From assembly GCA_003210135.1 (NCBI GenBank), contig QCNK01000012.1:1-46242 (forward strand): a stretch of 46,242 nucleotides of DNA. Reading direction: 5' to 3'. Every line of letters starts with the position of its first letter. The stretch's first letter is position 1. This document shows, piece after piece, positions 28,783 through 38,480 of the stretch. Under the pieces are notes generated by a model. It searched no databases. It was given only the letters and a program-made list of their open reading frames with translations, and had not been told where the DNA came from. Made by a program: the position numbers and the translations under genes. This DNA is from Prochlorococcus sp. AG-424-P23 (GTDB taxonomy: Bacteria > Cyanobacteriota > Cyanobacteriia > PCC-6307 > Cyanobiaceae).

Positions 28783-29516
28783 ATTTTCTTATAAGCTCTT
28801 GTAGTTATAAGAATAGGATGAAAAACTTCTAAAAACGTTGATTGAAGTGTATTAAAAAACTTTTCAACAATTTGTAGATCGTCAATATGGAAGGGATATT
28901 CATTTTTATCTCCTTTATAGAAATACCAATTAAATAAAGCAATAGATTTTGAATCCATAAACTCATTAAAAATCTCAATTTGAGAAGCTGGGTCAGCAAG
29001 ATGTTCCAAAACATCAAAACAAATTATCGTATCGAATTTTGTTATTTTTGTATCTTTAATTGTCTTACAAAAAGTAAGTTTTTTTTCGACTCCTAATTTC
29101 TTAGCTCTGTATTCAACAAAGTTTCTATTTGTTTTATTAATATCTACAAAAAAAACATGTTCAACTTTTGAAGACATTGCATTTGCTAAGGCATGAGTGC
29201 CAATACCTCCTCCAAAATCTAAAACTAAATCTCTAGAAAATCTTTGCTGAAGTTTTAAAGTATCAGCTATATAATCCTTGCTTGTAATATGCCACGCAGC
29301 TAAATCAGCTACATGTCGATCTCCAACAATTTCAGTATAAAAATCTGAAACATCCCCAAGCGCATCTCCAGGATGTGAATTTGCCAAATTCATCTTTGCA
29401 TTTGAAAGAAATCCATCTAAATCGCATTCTTTAATAGATAAATATTCCATTAAATGTGATTTCAAATTGAATGCATTATTTAAAAACTCCTTTAATATAA
29501 AATTATTCTTTTTCAA
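28779..29516 (-). CDS. SAM-dependent class I methyltransferase, unknown substrate
   Basis: The 245-residue product carries a Rossmann methyltransferase core: motif [17 protein letters not shown], an acidic strand-2 end in FFVDINKTN, and motif [18 protein letters not shown]. The N-terminal 80 residues are helical and unlike common families; the C-terminal part has [20 protein letters not shown]. The DVLEHL type is common in methyltransferases acting on small molecules or sugars. Start TTG at 29516; an internal ATG at 29450 is an alternative. The substrate cannot be inferred from the neighbours. Confidence 0.8.
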   Translation of the reverse strand: MKKNNFILKEFLNNAFNLKSHLMEYLSIKECDLDGFLSNAKMNLANSHPGDALGDVSDFYTEIVGDRHVADLAAWHITSKDYIADTLKLQQRFSRDLVLDFGGGIGTHALANAMSSKVEHVFFVDINKTNRNFVEYRAKKLGVEKKLTFCKTIKDTKITKFDTIICFDVLEHLADPASQIEIFNEFMDSKSIALFNWYFYKGDKNEYPFHIDDLQIVEKFFNTLQSTFLEVFHPILITTRAYKKI

Positions 29517-29592
29517 TTTCTTACTTCAAGTCTCTAATACAAAAATCATAGGATGTTGATAAATCTTTATCAAAGTATTCTTAATATTAAAC

Positions 29593-30516
29593 ATGGAAAC
29601 TAAAGATGGATTCTTAGTTATTAATAAAGAGAAAGGTTGTACCTCTCATGATTGCGTTAAACAAATACGGAACTTACTAAATACTAAAAAAGTTGGCCAT
29701 ACAGGAACTCTTGATCCAGAGGTTACAGGAATATTACCAATTGCTATAGGCAGTGCAACAAGATTTATTCAATATCTTCCTCAGGGGAAAACTTATATTG
29801 GACAAATTAAATTAGGTATTAAAACAAGCACTGATGATATTCATGGCAAAATAATAAACCAAAAAGATTGGCCAAAAATCAGTGATGAGAAATTAGATCA
29901 ATACTTAAATAAATTTAGAGGAATAATTAAACAAGTTCCACCAAAAGTATCTAGTGTGCATGTGAATGGAGAGAGAGCTTATAAAAAATCTTTTAAGAAT
30001 GAAAATTTTGAATTAGAACCAAGAAAAGTAATAATAGACGAACTCCTTTTAATGAAATGGGACCAAATAAATGGAATCATAGAAATAAAAATCAAATGTT
30101 CCGCTGGTACATACATAAGATCAATTGCAAGAGATTTGGGTAAAATTCTCAATTCCGAGGGTTGCCTTCTACAACTAAAAAGAATTTCAGCTTGCGGCTT
30201 TGATGAACAAAACTCTATTAAAATATCTGACATTGAAAAAGAAAAAGGTAAAAAAAACGCAAAAAATTATATTATTCCGACACTCTCTGCTCTTAATCAC
30301 ATTTCAACATTAGTCTTAAGTAATGAAGAACAAATAAAGTTTTGGCGAACTGGAAGAGCTATTAAAGTTAATATTAATTACTTAAAAAAAAGCAAAACTT
30401 TTGATTATGAGAGACCCATAAAGGTATTGGACAAAAGAAAAGCTCTTCTTGGTATAGGCTTTTTTAATAAAGAACAAACTGATATAAATCCAAAATTGGT
30501 CCTTAATGCAAAATAA
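29593..30516 (+). CDS. truB: tRNA pseudouridine-55 synthase
   Basis: Converts U55 in the T-loop of tRNAs. The catalytic Asp lies in [19 protein letters not shown], preceded by [53 protein letters not shown] and [15 protein letters not shown] complete the TruB pattern. The 307-residue length fits. It reads away from the methyltransferase gene across 76 bp and ends 5 nt before the opposing SpoIID gene. Confidence 0.97.
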   Translation: METKDGFLVINKEKGCTSHDCVKQIRNLLNTKKVGHTGTLDPEVTGILPIAIGSATRFIQYLPQGKTYIGQIKLGIKTSTDDIHGKIINQKDWPKISDEKLDQYLNKFRGIIKQVPPKVSSVHVNGERAYKKSFKNENFELEPRKVIIDELLLMKWDQINGIIEIKIKCSAGTYIRSIARDLGKILNSEGCLLQLKRISACGFDEQNSIKISDIEKEKGKKNAKNYIIPTLSALNHISTLVLSNEEQIKFWRTGRAIKVNINYLKKSKTFDYERPIKVLDKRKALLGIGFFNKEQTDINPKLVLNAK

Positions 30517-30521
30517 TTTTT

Positions 30522-31904
30522 TTATAAAAAATATTTTTTAAACGATTTTATTTCAACCCCCTTATAAAAATGTTTTAGGATAGCATTTGCTTTCTCTCCC
30601 TTATTTGCCATATATTTAGCACCCCATTGACTCATCCCCACACCGTGTCCAGATCCATATCCCGAAACTACTAAAATTTTGTCCGAAGATGATGAATTAA
30701 GAGTATTTCTTGGAACTAATAATCTTTGACCTATATTTATTAATGATGAATTTTTAATATTATTTAAGGCAACTATTGCTTCAACACTTACATCATATTG
30801 ATCAGCTATAAGTATCAAGCTATCTCCAACTCGAACAATATGGGTAAGAGGTTCATTTTCTGATGAATTTGTTGGAAATAATTTAGGGCTCTCATCACTA
30901 GATTTATTTTCATTATCTTCGATAAATTTAAATCTTACTAAAGTGCTTTTAAGGTTCATTATTTTTCGAATATCAACTCCTGAAATTTGATCAGTTCCAA
31001 ATTCCCCATGAATTCTTACATTTTTTACTCGACCCGTACTTGTTACATTTAAAATTTCAATTTTATTAATTCCTCCAATGCTTGGGAATAGATTTTGCAA
31101 TTGAGACTTTGAGAACTTTTTATTCCATCGAAGTTTTGGATTATTTTTATCAAAGTCTTTAACACTTGATAAATATGGATATTTATTTTTCCATACATCT
31201 TGGCTATTTTCTGTCATACCAGCCGAACTACTATGAAATAAAGAATTAATTAATTTGTTTTTATATGTCAAAACTAATGATCTGGTGCTGTTTACTGCCC
31301 TTTTAGTCCTCTGCGTCCCAGCCTCTAGTCCAATGTAGACTTGATTCTTATTTGTCGAATCAATATCATAAAGTGGATTTCCTTTTTGCTTCAAAGCATA
31401 AGTTCTTGATGCAATAGCTTGAGCTTTTAATGCTTCCAAAGGCCATTTAGCGGGCATTTCTGAACCAACAACACTACCAAGATACTTCTCAATCCCAAGA
31501 ACATTAACCACCAATATGTCATTTTCACGTATGAATAGATTCAATTTACCTGCGTATCTTTTCTGACCAACCCAAATCCCTCTTCTATCTGAAGACCTGA
31601 CTACAAATTTTTCCTCATTTTTCAAGTAATAGATTTTCTGTTTATTTTTATCAAAATTTAAAGTAGTTCCGTTATTTTGTTTTTTTAAAGTTAAACCTTT
31701 AATTTTTTTATTCGAAAATCTTTGACCTTTGATTGTTAATGGAATAGATCTATCAGCCCTTATTCTTATTTGTTTGTCTTTTAAAATTAAAACATTTATG
31801 ATAGGTTCTGTTGAAGCTAGTACAATTCTGGGCTGGGGCAAACATAAAATTATTATGCTTAATAAAAAAAAGTTATAAGTGGTTTTTATGTTCTTTAATA
31901 TCAC
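30522..31904 (-). CDS. SpoIID/LytB-domain protein with inserted LysM domain
   Basis: Exported cell-wall-acting protein by family. An N-terminal hydrophobic segment (residues 11-30) ends in a likely signal peptide (IVLAST). The SpoIID core includes VVGSEMPAKWPLEALKAQAI (Glu149 is the probable catalytic acid) and SRTYAL. A LysM domain occupies about residues 354-398 (HIVRVGDSL to GQRLLVP). It is followed by the usual final SpoIID motif GSGHGVGMSQWGA at 417-429. SpoIID enzymes are lytic transglycosylases that cut denuded glycan. The start is GTG at 31904. It is convergent with truB. Confidence 0.88.
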   Translation of the reverse strand: MILKNIKTTYNFFLLSIIILCLPQPRIVLASTEPIINVLILKDKQIRIRADRSIPLTIKGQRFSNKKIKGLTLKKQNNGTTLNFDKNKQKIYYLKNEEKFVVRSSDRRGIWVGQKRYAGKLNLFIRENDILVVNVLGIEKYLGSVVGSEMPAKWPLEALKAQAIASRTYALKQKGNPLYDIDSTNKNQVYIGLEAGTQRTKRAVNSTRSLVLTYKNKLINSLFHSSSAGMTENSQDVWKNKYPYLSSVKDFDKNNPKLRWNKKFSKSQLQNLFPSIGGINKIEILNVTSTGRVKNVRIHGEFGTDQISGVDIRKIMNLKSTLVRFKFIEDNENKSSDESPKLFPTNSSENEPLTHIVRVGDSLILIADQYDVSVEAIVALNNIKNSSLINIGQRLLVPRNTLNSSSSDKILVVSGYGSGHGVGMSQWGAKYMANKGEKANAILKHFYKGVEIKSFKKYFL

Positions 31905-31992
31905 TTTGTTTGAAAAACAAATTTTGAAATTGCCTAAGTTTGACTAAAAGTCTAGATTTAATCCAGATAAAAAAACAACAATATTATAATAA

Positions 31993-32931
31993 GTGAACAT
32001 CACCTTTCTAGGAACGAGTTCTGGAGTTCCAACCTTAACGAGGAATGTCTCTTCATTAGCTCTTAAATTATCGCAATCTTCGGAAGTTTGGCTTTTTGAT
32101 TGTGGAGAAGGAACACAACATCAAATTATTAAGAGCAATATTAAATCTTCTCAAATCAAGAAGATATTTATTACCCATATGCATGGAGATCATGTTTATG
32201 GGTTACCTGGCCTCTTAGCTACCTTAGGTTTATCAGGAAATAGTAATGGTATTGAAATTTATGGTCCTTCAGAATTACGAGGTTTTATAAATTCTGCCCT
32301 CAATACTAGTTATTGTAAATTGTCATTTCCATTGCATTTCGTGGAGGTTGAAAATTACGCATCACAAAATAAAACTTTATTTGAAGACAACAAAATACAA
32401 GTAAATTGTGCCTGCCTTAAACATAGAATTCCAGCCTATGGTTATAGAGTGAGCGAAAAAGACAAGCCAGGTATATTTGATGTCAAAAAGGCAGAAGCCA
32501 TGAAGATAGCTCCTGGACCAATTTATTCTGAATTGCAACAAGGTAAAAAAGTCCAAATAGCAGATGGGAGGACATTTGACGGGAAAGAATTTTGCGGACC
32601 TCCAAGAAAAGGTGAAAGTTTTGTGTATTGCACAGATACTGTTTTCTGCGAAGCAGCAGTATCACTATCAAAAAATGCCGATTTACTTGTACATGAATCA
32701 ACATTTTCTCAGGAGGATGAGAGCATGGCCCATGAAAAATTACATTCCACAACAATTATGGCCGCGAAAACAGCATTATTATCTAATACAAAAAAATTAA
32801 TTATTACTCATTTTAGTCCAAGATACACTAATAAAAATGCAATTACACCAACCGATTTGCTTAAAGAAGCGCAAAAAGTTTTCCCAAATACTCACCTCGC
32901 CAAAGATTTTTTAACTTCAGAAATTAAATAA
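31993..32931 (+). CDS. rnz: Ribonuclease Z (tRNA 3' endonuclease)
   Basis: Metallo-beta-lactamase-fold enzyme that removes tRNA 3' trailers, important because CCA is not encoded here. FLGTSSGVPTLTRNVSSLAL at the start is typical of RNase Z, with the metal motif THMHGDHVYGLPGLL. A long exosite region and FVYCTDTVF follow, then HESTF and the final THFSPRY His. The 312-residue length is the short bacterial form. The start is GTG at 31993, divergent from the SpoIID gene across 88 bp. Confidence 0.96.
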   Translation: MNITFLGTSSGVPTLTRNVSSLALKLSQSSEVWLFDCGEGTQHQIIKSNIKSSQIKKIFITHMHGDHVYGLPGLLATLGLSGNSNGIEIYGPSELRGFINSALNTSYCKLSFPLHFVEVENYASQNKTLFEDNKIQVNCACLKHRIPAYGYRVSEKDKPGIFDVKKAEAMKIAPGPIYSELQQGKKVQIADGRTFDGKEFCGPPRKGESFVYCTDTVFCEAAVSLSKNADLLVHESTFSQEDESMAHEKLHSTTIMAAKTALLSNTKKLIITHFSPRYTNKNAITPTDLLKEAQKVFPNTHLAKDFLTSEIK

Positions 32932-33005
32932 ACTGCAACAGTTCGTTAGCAGGATCGTTGTAAATGACCAACCCATGAAATAATAGTCATAGGTTTTTCT
33001 ATTTG

Positions 33006-33566
33006 ATGTCGATCGAAATGGTCTCTATTTTTTCATCACTACATAAGTCTTGTAAAAGACTATTTATTTTTCTTCCTTTAATTATTGGTTTACTTCTTAA
33101 TCCAATTTCTGCTAATGCACTTTATCCTAGTGATCCTTCATCCGTTGATGTACTAAAAGATGATCTTCACGGCGCCGACCTTCATAATACTGAATATGTT
33201 AAATATGATTTATCTAACCAAGATTTAGGTGAAGCTAATTTACAGGGTGCCTACATGAGTGTTACAACTGCAAAAAACTCTAGTTTTAAAGGAGCTAACA
33301 TGAAGGACCTTATTGCATACGCAACACGCTTTGATAACGCAGATTTTACTGATGCAAATCTTACTAATGGTGAGCTAATGAAAAGTGTTTTTGATGGGGC
33401 AATTATTGATGGAGCAGATTTTACTGATGCAAATCTTGATCTATCTCAGAGAAAATCATTATGTGAAAGAGCTAGTGGCACTAACTCGCAAACTGGAGTT
33501 AATACAATTGATAGTCTTGAATGTACCGGCTTAAAAGGATACATGCCTCCAAAGCCAAAAGCATAA
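33006..33566 (+). CDS. Exported pentapeptide-repeat protein
   Basis: After a hydrophobic signal (about residues 18-36, ending ISANALY) the product contains a stretch of A(D/N)LXX pentapeptide repeats (about residues 55-145: GADLHNTEY, GEANLQGAY, GANMKDLI, NADFTDANL and so on), forming a right-handed quadrilateral beta-helix. The C-terminus has two cysteines flanking a GTNSQTGVNTIDSLEC stretch, then a proline/lysine tail. Similar proteins are targeted to the thylakoid lumen of cyanobacteria; the role is unknown. ATG at 33006 chosen; TTG at 33003 and ATG at 33018 are also possible. A clear terminator follows. Confidence 0.88.
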   Translation: MSIEMVSIFSSLHKSCKRLFIFLPLIIGLLLNPISANALYPSDPSSVDVLKDDLHGADLHNTEYVKYDLSNQDLGEANLQGAYMSVTTAKNSSFKGANMKDLIAYATRFDNADFTDANLTNGELMKSVFDGAIIDGADFTDANLDLSQRKSLCERASGTNSQTGVNTIDSLECTGLKGYMPPKPKA

Positions 33567-33574
33567 TATTAAAG

Positions 33575-33943
33575 CTAACTAACTTCAGAAGGGAAGATAT
33601 TACCAGGCTCTTTAGAGCCTGGTTTTTTGCTATACCACCATTCTTGTACATCAGAAGAAAATTTCTTTGAAAAAAGAGTTATAACTGTCTCAACCGGTTT
33701 TGATCCAGGCTCGAAAATCTGAACTGAGTAAGAGGGACATTTTTTTGAAGCCATATCAGCTACAAACCTAGAACCTATTCTTCTCCAACTAGGCTCCTTA
33801 CTTCTCCAAGCAAGTCTTGAACAGGGCCAAGGGAGCTCCTCTCTATCGTATAACCTGCAACATGGTCCAATCACTTTATAACTGTACTGCCCCCCATAAC
33901 TTGATTGAACGCTACCATTCTCGAAAAATTCAAACTTATTCAT
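33575..33943 (-). CDS. Conserved cyanobacterial protein of unknown function
   Basis: The 122-residue product has no signal peptide or membrane segment. It has several tryptophans and three cysteines: Cys28 and Cys29 in GPCCRLYDREELPWPCSR, then a further Cys in KKCPSYSVQ. The pattern, with SRLAWRSKEPSWRRIGSRF, looks like a conserved small family of picocyanobacteria, but I cannot name it. Its last codons are made of a terminator hairpin serving the opposing gene. It lies 79 nt downstream of the ferredoxin stop but beyond that gene's terminator. Confidence 0.75.
   Translation of the reverse strand: MNKFEFFENGSVQSSYGGQYSYKVIGPCCRLYDREELPWPCSRLAWRSKEPSWRRIGSRFVADMASKKCPSYSVQIFEPGSKPVETVITLFSKKFSSDVQEWWYSKKPGSKEPGNIFPSEVS
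33602..33628 (+). terminator. Rho-independent terminator of the pentapeptide-repeat gene
   Basis: A 9-bp stem ACCAGGCTC/GAGCCTGGT closes a four-base loop TTTA (33602-33623), and a run of T follows to 33628. It is 36 bp past the stop of the plus-strand pentapeptide gene. It lies inside the last codons of the opposing gene at 33575-33943. It is the strongest hairpin I found in the window. Confidence 0.9.
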
Positions 33944-33946
33944 TCA

Positions 33947-33978
33947 CAAAAAAAATGCCACCTTCATAGAGGGTGGCA
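33947..33978 (-). terminator. Rho-independent terminator of the ferredoxin gene
   Basis: On the minus strand TGCCACC pairs with GGTGGCA (33956-33978) around a loop, followed by a run of eight T (33948-33955). It is about 45 bp after the ferredoxin stop and just upstream of the next minus-strand start, so the ferredoxin mRNA is insulated from that gene. Confidence 0.88.
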
Positions 33979-34022
33979 GAGAAATATTAAATAATCAACT
34001 TAAAAAAGTTAATTTTTTATAA

Positions 34023-34322
34023 TTAATAAAGTTCTTCCTCAGCATGAGTTGTAATTGTTACATCGGAGGTTGGATAAGCAACACATGTAAGAACAAAGCC
34101 AGCTTCTAGTTGATCATCATCCAAGAAACTTTGATCTGATTGATCTACACTACCAGAAGTAACTTTCCCAGCACATGTAGAACATGCACCAGCCCTGCAA
34201 GAATAAGGGAGATCGATGCCCTGCTCTTCAGCTGCGTCAAGAATGTATTGGTCGTCAGGTACTTCAATGGTGGAATTGATACCTTCACTTTCGCTGATGA
34301 GTGTAACTTTGTAAGAAGCCAT
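34023..34322 (-). CDS. petF: Plant-type [2Fe-2S] ferredoxin
   Basis: Photosynthetic electron carrier between photosystem I and FNR, nitrite reductase and other acceptors. The four cluster ligands are Cys42, Cys47, Cys50 (in [12 protein letters not shown]) and Cys80. The acidic surface, with [17 protein letters not shown] and the C-terminal AEEELY, is typical. The length is 99 residues. It is monocistronic with its own terminator. Confidence 0.97.
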   Translation of the reverse strand: MASYKVTLISESEGINSTIEVPDDQYILDAAEEQGIDLPYSCRAGACSTCAGKVTSGSVDQSDQSFLDDDQLEAGFVLTCVAYPTSDVTITTHAEEELY

Positions 34323-34456
34323 TTAAATAAAAAATTGTTGGTAATTAATACCTATCAAATACATTTTTAACATCGATTGGGACGATATGTGAGATTTTGA
34401 AGTAAAAAATGACACAATAAAATGTATTAACGAGTATCTATAAGAAAAACTTATAC

Positions 34457-35368
34457 TTAGGTTGGATAGCTGGGTTTTTGAGCAGAAATACATGCCCAAT
34501 CTTTTCTAGTTGATACATCCATTAATTTCAAGTCATTCTGGATTAATATTTTTATAATTTCATCTTTTTGTGAATTCAGAATTCCACTGAAAATGACTTC
34601 TCCATTACTTTTTAAACACCCGTATATATTTGGAATCATTTCTTTTATTACTTCAGCAAGAATATTACATAAAACAAAATCAAATTGTTTGAGTTGTTTT
34701 TTTAAAATTACCTCATTAAAAGATCCCAAATATGTATTTAAATTTTTTAAATTACCGAAATTTAATTGAAAATTAGAATTAGTTGAATTTATAGCTAAAT
34801 AATCATTATCTACTGCACAAACCTCTTTAGCACCGAGCAATCTTGCGGCCACACTCAAAATCCCGCTACCACTCCCAATATCTAAGACCTTTTTATCAGA
34901 AAATACAATATTCTCCATTTTTTCCAAGCAAAGATAAGTCGAAGGGTGACCTCCTGTACCAAAGGCTGCACCAGGATCAATTTTTATGATTTGTCTATCT
35001 TTAAATTTTTCATTTAGATTTATCCAACAAGGCAAAATTAAAAAACGATTTCCTACTAATTCAGGCTTCCAATATTTCTTCCAGCTTGTCAACCAATCTT
35101 GCTCTTTAATTATACTCCAGTCAAAAAATTGATTCTGTGGGTCATTAATATTTAGAAGTTTTCTAATTATTTTTTCTAAATCACTTCTAGAACTCTCGTC
35201 CCAAACATCAATTGGAAGCCAAATATTCACCTCTTTTTTTTGTTCATTTTTAATTATATATTCAAATGAAAAACTAAATATTCCAAGCTCATTTAATTTC
35301 CAAATAATGATTTCTTCTGAATCACTTTCTATCTGAAAGGTTAGTTTATACCAATCTTTAATAGCCAT
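34457..35368 (-). CDS. prmA: Ribosomal protein L11 methyltransferase
   Basis: Trimethylates lysines and the N-terminus of L11. [22 protein letters not shown] and [20 protein letters not shown] are the family signatures, followed by the [18 protein letters not shown] NILA segment ([10 protein letters not shown]). The N-terminal substrate-binding domain (about residues 1-95) is present. The length is 303 residues. It lies 18 nt after serA on the same strand. Confidence 0.95.
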   Translation of the reverse strand: MAIKDWYKLTFQIESDSEEIIIWKLNELGIFSFSFEYIIKNEQKKEVNIWLPIDVWDESSRSDLEKIIRKLLNINDPQNQFFDWSIIKEQDWLTSWKKYWKPELVGNRFLILPCWINLNEKFKDRQIIKIDPGAAFGTGGHPSTYLCLEKMENIVFSDKKVLDIGSGSGILSVAARLLGAKEVCAVDNDYLAINSTNSNFQLNFGNLKNLNTYLGSFNEVILKKQLKQFDFVLCNILAEVIKEMIPNIYGCLKSNGEVIFSGILNSQKDEIIKILIQNDLKLMDVSTRKDWACISAQKPSYPT

Positions 35369-35386
35369 TAATAAAGCAAGCCTTTT

Positions 35387-36973
35387 TTATAATGTGACTG
35401 GATTAGCGTTGGTAATTCCCTCTACTTCAATAATGGTATCAAGCAATTTATTTGGTATTGGATCATCAATACTTAGAACCATAACAGCTTCCCCTCTAAC
35501 TATTTTGCGCCCAACTTGCATTGAGGCAATATTCACATTGTTGCTACCTAATAAAGACCCAAGCTTGCCAATAATACCGGGCATATCTCTATGCCTAGTA
35601 ACCAACATGTATCTACTCGGCGATACATTAACAGGATATTGATCAATACTAATAATTCTTAATTCCCCATCAGCAAAAATGCTTCCTGCTACGCTATGGT
35701 CGCCATTATCTCCATAAGTGGTTAACTGAAGCGATCCACTAGCAAATTCAGGTCTTGCCTCATCTTTATTCTCGACTACTGAAATACCTCTTGAATCTGC
35801 TTCTAGCGAAGCATTTACATAATTAATCCTATCTCCCAAAGCTTTGCTTAGAAGACCTTTAAGACTAGCTATTATTAATGGCTGAGAAGGATGTTGAACA
35901 AATTCGCCTTGCAGCTTCACCTCTAATTTTTGAATCTGGCCTCCTGAAAGCTGACTTATAAGCAGACCCATTGTTTCAGCCAATTGCAAATGAGGTTTTA
36001 GACTATCCATAATATCAGGGCTCAAACCTGGTATATTTACTGCTGTTCTAGCAGATAAACCAAGCAAGACATCTCTTATTTGTTCTGCAACATCAACAGC
36101 TACATTTTCTTGTGCTTCCCGAGTAGATGCTCCTAAGTGTGGGGTGAGAATAAGATTCTTTTCAACCTTCAAAAGTGGTGAATTAGATTCCAAAGGTTCT
36201 TTAGAAAAGACATCTATTGCAGCGCCTGCAATCAATGATTTATTTAAAGCTTCTGCTAATGCCTCTTCGTCAATTAAGCCTCCTCGAGCACAATTTATTA
36301 ATTTTGCGCTACTTTTCATACTTTTAAGCACATCTATATTTACTAAATTCTCTGTCTCTGGTGTGCGAGGCAAATGCAAAGTTACATAATCGGATTGTTG
36401 GAATAAATCCGCTAGTTCAGATAGTTTAACTTGAATTTGTTGAGCTCTTTCAGTTGAAACAAAGGGATCATATCCGTAAACTTCCATTCCTAATGCATTA
36501 GCTACTTTCGCTACATGAGCACCAATTTTCCCTAAACCTACTACACCTAATTTTTTCTTATAAAGCTCATTACCAACAAATTTCTTTCTCTCCCACTTAC
36601 CTGACAAAGTACTACTGTTAGCAATTGGGATATGTCTAGATAAAGCCAACATCATAGCTATGGTATGTTCAGCGGCGGCTATTGTGTTACCTCCAGGCGA
36701 ATTAACAACAAGAACTCCTTTTTGAGTAGCAGCTTTAACATCGACATTATCTACTCCAACTCCCGCTCTTCCAATAATTCTCAGCTTACTTGAAGAGTTA
36801 ATAATTTCTTCAGTCACTTGAGTACCAGAGCGAATCATTAAAGCATCATAGTCTTGAATAATGGATGCTAGCTCAGAGTCTGAGATTCCTATTTTCTGAT
36901 CAACCTGAGCAACTTGTGAAAGAATATCGATTCCTGTTTGATCAATTGGATCTGTAATGAGAACTTTTGTCAT
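35387..36973 (-). CDS. serA: D-3-phosphoglycerate dehydrogenase
   Basis: First step of phosphorylated serine synthesis. The nucleotide site KLGVVGLGKIGAHVAKVA, the catalytic Arg in NCARGGLIDEEAL, Glu in VFSKEPL, and His in LTPHLGASTREAQ are all present. The long form continues with an intervening domain and a C-terminal ACT domain (DMPGIIGKLGSLLGSNNVNI), which usually senses serine. The length is 528 residues. ATG at 36973. It heads a serA-prmA pair, divergent from the next gene. Confidence 0.97.
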   Translation of the reverse strand: MTKVLITDPIDQTGIDILSQVAQVDQKIGISDSELASIIQDYDALMIRSGTQVTEEIINSSSKLRIIGRAGVGVDNVDVKAATQKGVLVVNSPGGNTIAAAEHTIAMMLALSRHIPIANSSTLSGKWERKKFVGNELYKKKLGVVGLGKIGAHVAKVANALGMEVYGYDPFVSTERAQQIQVKLSELADLFQQSDYVTLHLPRTPETENLVNIDVLKSMKSSAKLINCARGGLIDEEALAEALNKSLIAGAAIDVFSKEPLESNSPLLKVEKNLILTPHLGASTREAQENVAVDVAEQIRDVLLGLSARTAVNIPGLSPDIMDSLKPHLQLAETMGLLISQLSGGQIQKLEVKLQGEFVQHPSQPLIIASLKGLLSKALGDRINYVNASLEADSRGISVVENKDEARPEFASGSLQLTTYGDNGDHSVAGSIFADGELRIISIDQYPVNVSPSRYMLVTRHRDMPGIIGKLGSLLGSNNVNIASMQVGRKIVRGEAVMVLSIDDPIPNKLLDTIIEVEGITNANPVTL

Positions 36974-37072
36974 TTAAGATTGGTTCTTTAATCTTTTACT
37001 TTAACTTAATCTATAGTGTAAGTATCTTATTTTATTAATTTGAATAACACACAAACATTTGAGGATTAAATT

Positions 37073-37639
37073 TTGACTAAAAGTATCGTGATATTTGAAG
37101 ACATTGATAAATGTATCCAATTATTTGAAGTGTTCAAAGAAAAATCTGTAATGCTCTCTGAAGCAATTTTGATCCCACCAATAAGTGAGAAAATATCATC
37201 AGATGAAGCAGAATTGCTAAATGCAAAAGCAAATATCTTATTCAAATCTCAAAATTTTGAAGAGATAAGAATCTTAAATCCTAAACTTGATAGAAATATT
37301 AGACAAAAAGATATGAGTAGATGGCTAATGCCATTTGGTTTTTTAGCTGGAATAGCTTTTTCTAATATGACTAATTTATCTACCTTCAGCTTTCTTGGTT
37401 TAAATACCATCGGGGAATCATTAATTGGAGGTCTCTTAGGTATGGGTTCAGGTTATTTAGGAAGCATTGTTTCTTCTTCAAGTATCAACATCAATAGAAA
37501 TAAAGAGTTGAGATCAATTATTAATTTTAATAAAGAGGGTAAATGGCTTGTTCTACTTGAAAATCAAATTGGAACTGAATTACCTTGGGCTTTGATAAAA
37601 CAATCAGAAGCAAAAGACATAATTTTTTTAGAAGGCTAA
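37073..37639 (+). CDS. Conserved cyanobacterial membrane protein, unknown function
   Basis: The 188-residue product has a soluble N-terminal part with an acidic, ATP-binding-unlike sequence. Two hydrophobic hairpin segments lie at about residues 84-104 and 112-132 (WLMPFGFLAGIAFSNM, IGGLLGMGSGYLGSIV) and a short C-terminal soluble domain ends the protein (GKWLVLLENQ). The glycine-rich second helix resembles membrane-pore or gas-vesicle-free spanning hairpins, but I cannot name a family. TTG start at 37073. It ends directly at the start of the S4-domain gene, so the two are very probably one operon. Confidence 0.78.
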   Translation: MTKSIVIFEDIDKCIQLFEVFKEKSVMLSEAILIPPISEKISSDEAELLNAKANILFKSQNFEEIRILNPKLDRNIRQKDMSRWLMPFGFLAGIAFSNMTNLSTFSFLGLNTIGESLIGGLLGMGSGYLGSIVSSSSININRNKELRSIINFNKEGKWLVLLENQIGTELPWALIKQSEAKDIIFLEG

Positions 37640-38431
37640 ATGATTGATTTAAAAGGAATCTTAATAAATTCAAACTACAAAAAAGAAACTGAAGAATTAA
37701 TAAATATTGCTAACTTAGCTTACAAACACTGGGAAACTTATTGGACGGGATTTTATTCAACTTATGTTTGCGAAGAGATTTTAAAAGATTTTGACAATTT
37801 TAATGATTTCAAATTTTTTGTTTATGGAGGATTCTCCTCTTCTCAAAGATCTAGGATAGCTTGCTTTAGAGGAGATAATATTCCTGGAGAAGATACGCTA
37901 AAAAGTAATTTTCCAGCTCAAGGAATAAAAATAAATGGCAATTTCTTATTTGATAATGCCACACAAGACGACTTTAGATCCCTCTTAAATGAGATGGGGT
38001 TAAATCAATTAAAAGTAGGAGATATATGGACTACTGGCGATAGGGGAGCACAAGGGATTATTGATAATTTAGATATTGAGAATATAGATGAAAAAATTTT
38101 TTATTTGAGAGACGTAAAAGTAAAAATTAATTTAGTTGGTATAGATGAATTGCAAATACCTTCTGGAAGATCAAAAAAACTTGTTAATACAGTAGAAGCT
38201 TCAACAAGATTAGACGCTATAGCTTCAGCAGGTTTTAGGATATCAAGAACTAAAATTATAGAAAGGATAGAAAATGGAATGCTCAAATTAAATGGAAGCA
38301 AAGTTAATAAGCCAACTATTAATCTAAAAATTGGCGACAAACTAGAATTAGAAAATAAAGGATTTATCGAAATTCTGGATTTAGAAATAACCAAAAGAGA
38401 AAGATGGAAAGTTAAATTACTTAGAAAATGA
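37640..38431 (+). CDS. Photosystem II S4-domain protein (YlmH-like)
   Basis: The 263-residue product has the N-terminal YlmH-type domain (YKHWETYWTGFYST, FVYGGFSSSQRSRIACFRG) and a C-terminal S4 RNA-binding domain at about residues 185-250, with TRLDAIASAGFRISRTKI and NGSKVNKPTINLKIGDKL. This combination is the cyanobacterial and chloroplast protein annotated as photosystem II S4 domain protein. YlmH homologues assist ribosome or rRNA processing; a direct role in photosystem II is unproven to me. It follows the preceding gene with no gap. Confidence 0.87.
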   Translation: MIDLKGILINSNYKKETEELINIANLAYKHWETYWTGFYSTYVCEEILKDFDNFNDFKFFVYGGFSSSQRSRIACFRGDNIPGEDTLKSNFPAQGIKINGNFLFDNATQDDFRSLLNEMGLNQLKVGDIWTTGDRGAQGIIDNLDIENIDEKIFYLRDVKVKINLVGIDELQIPSGRSKKLVNTVEASTRLDAIASAGFRISRTKIIERIENGMLKLNGSKVNKPTINLKIGDKLELENKGFIEILDLEITKRERWKVKLLRK

Positions 38432-38480
38432 AACTTAACCTGCTATTTTCTTATAAGGGGGATTTTAAAATTCTCTATTT

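Noticed and set aside
30505..30545. A/T-only hairpin between truB and the SpoIID gene
   Set aside because: Stem composed almost only of A-T pairs in AT-rich DNA; indistinguishable from background.
32483..32800. Two 78-90 residue frames inside rnz
   Set aside because: They lie wholly within the well-supported RNase Z gene and have unnatural composition rich in His and Gln.
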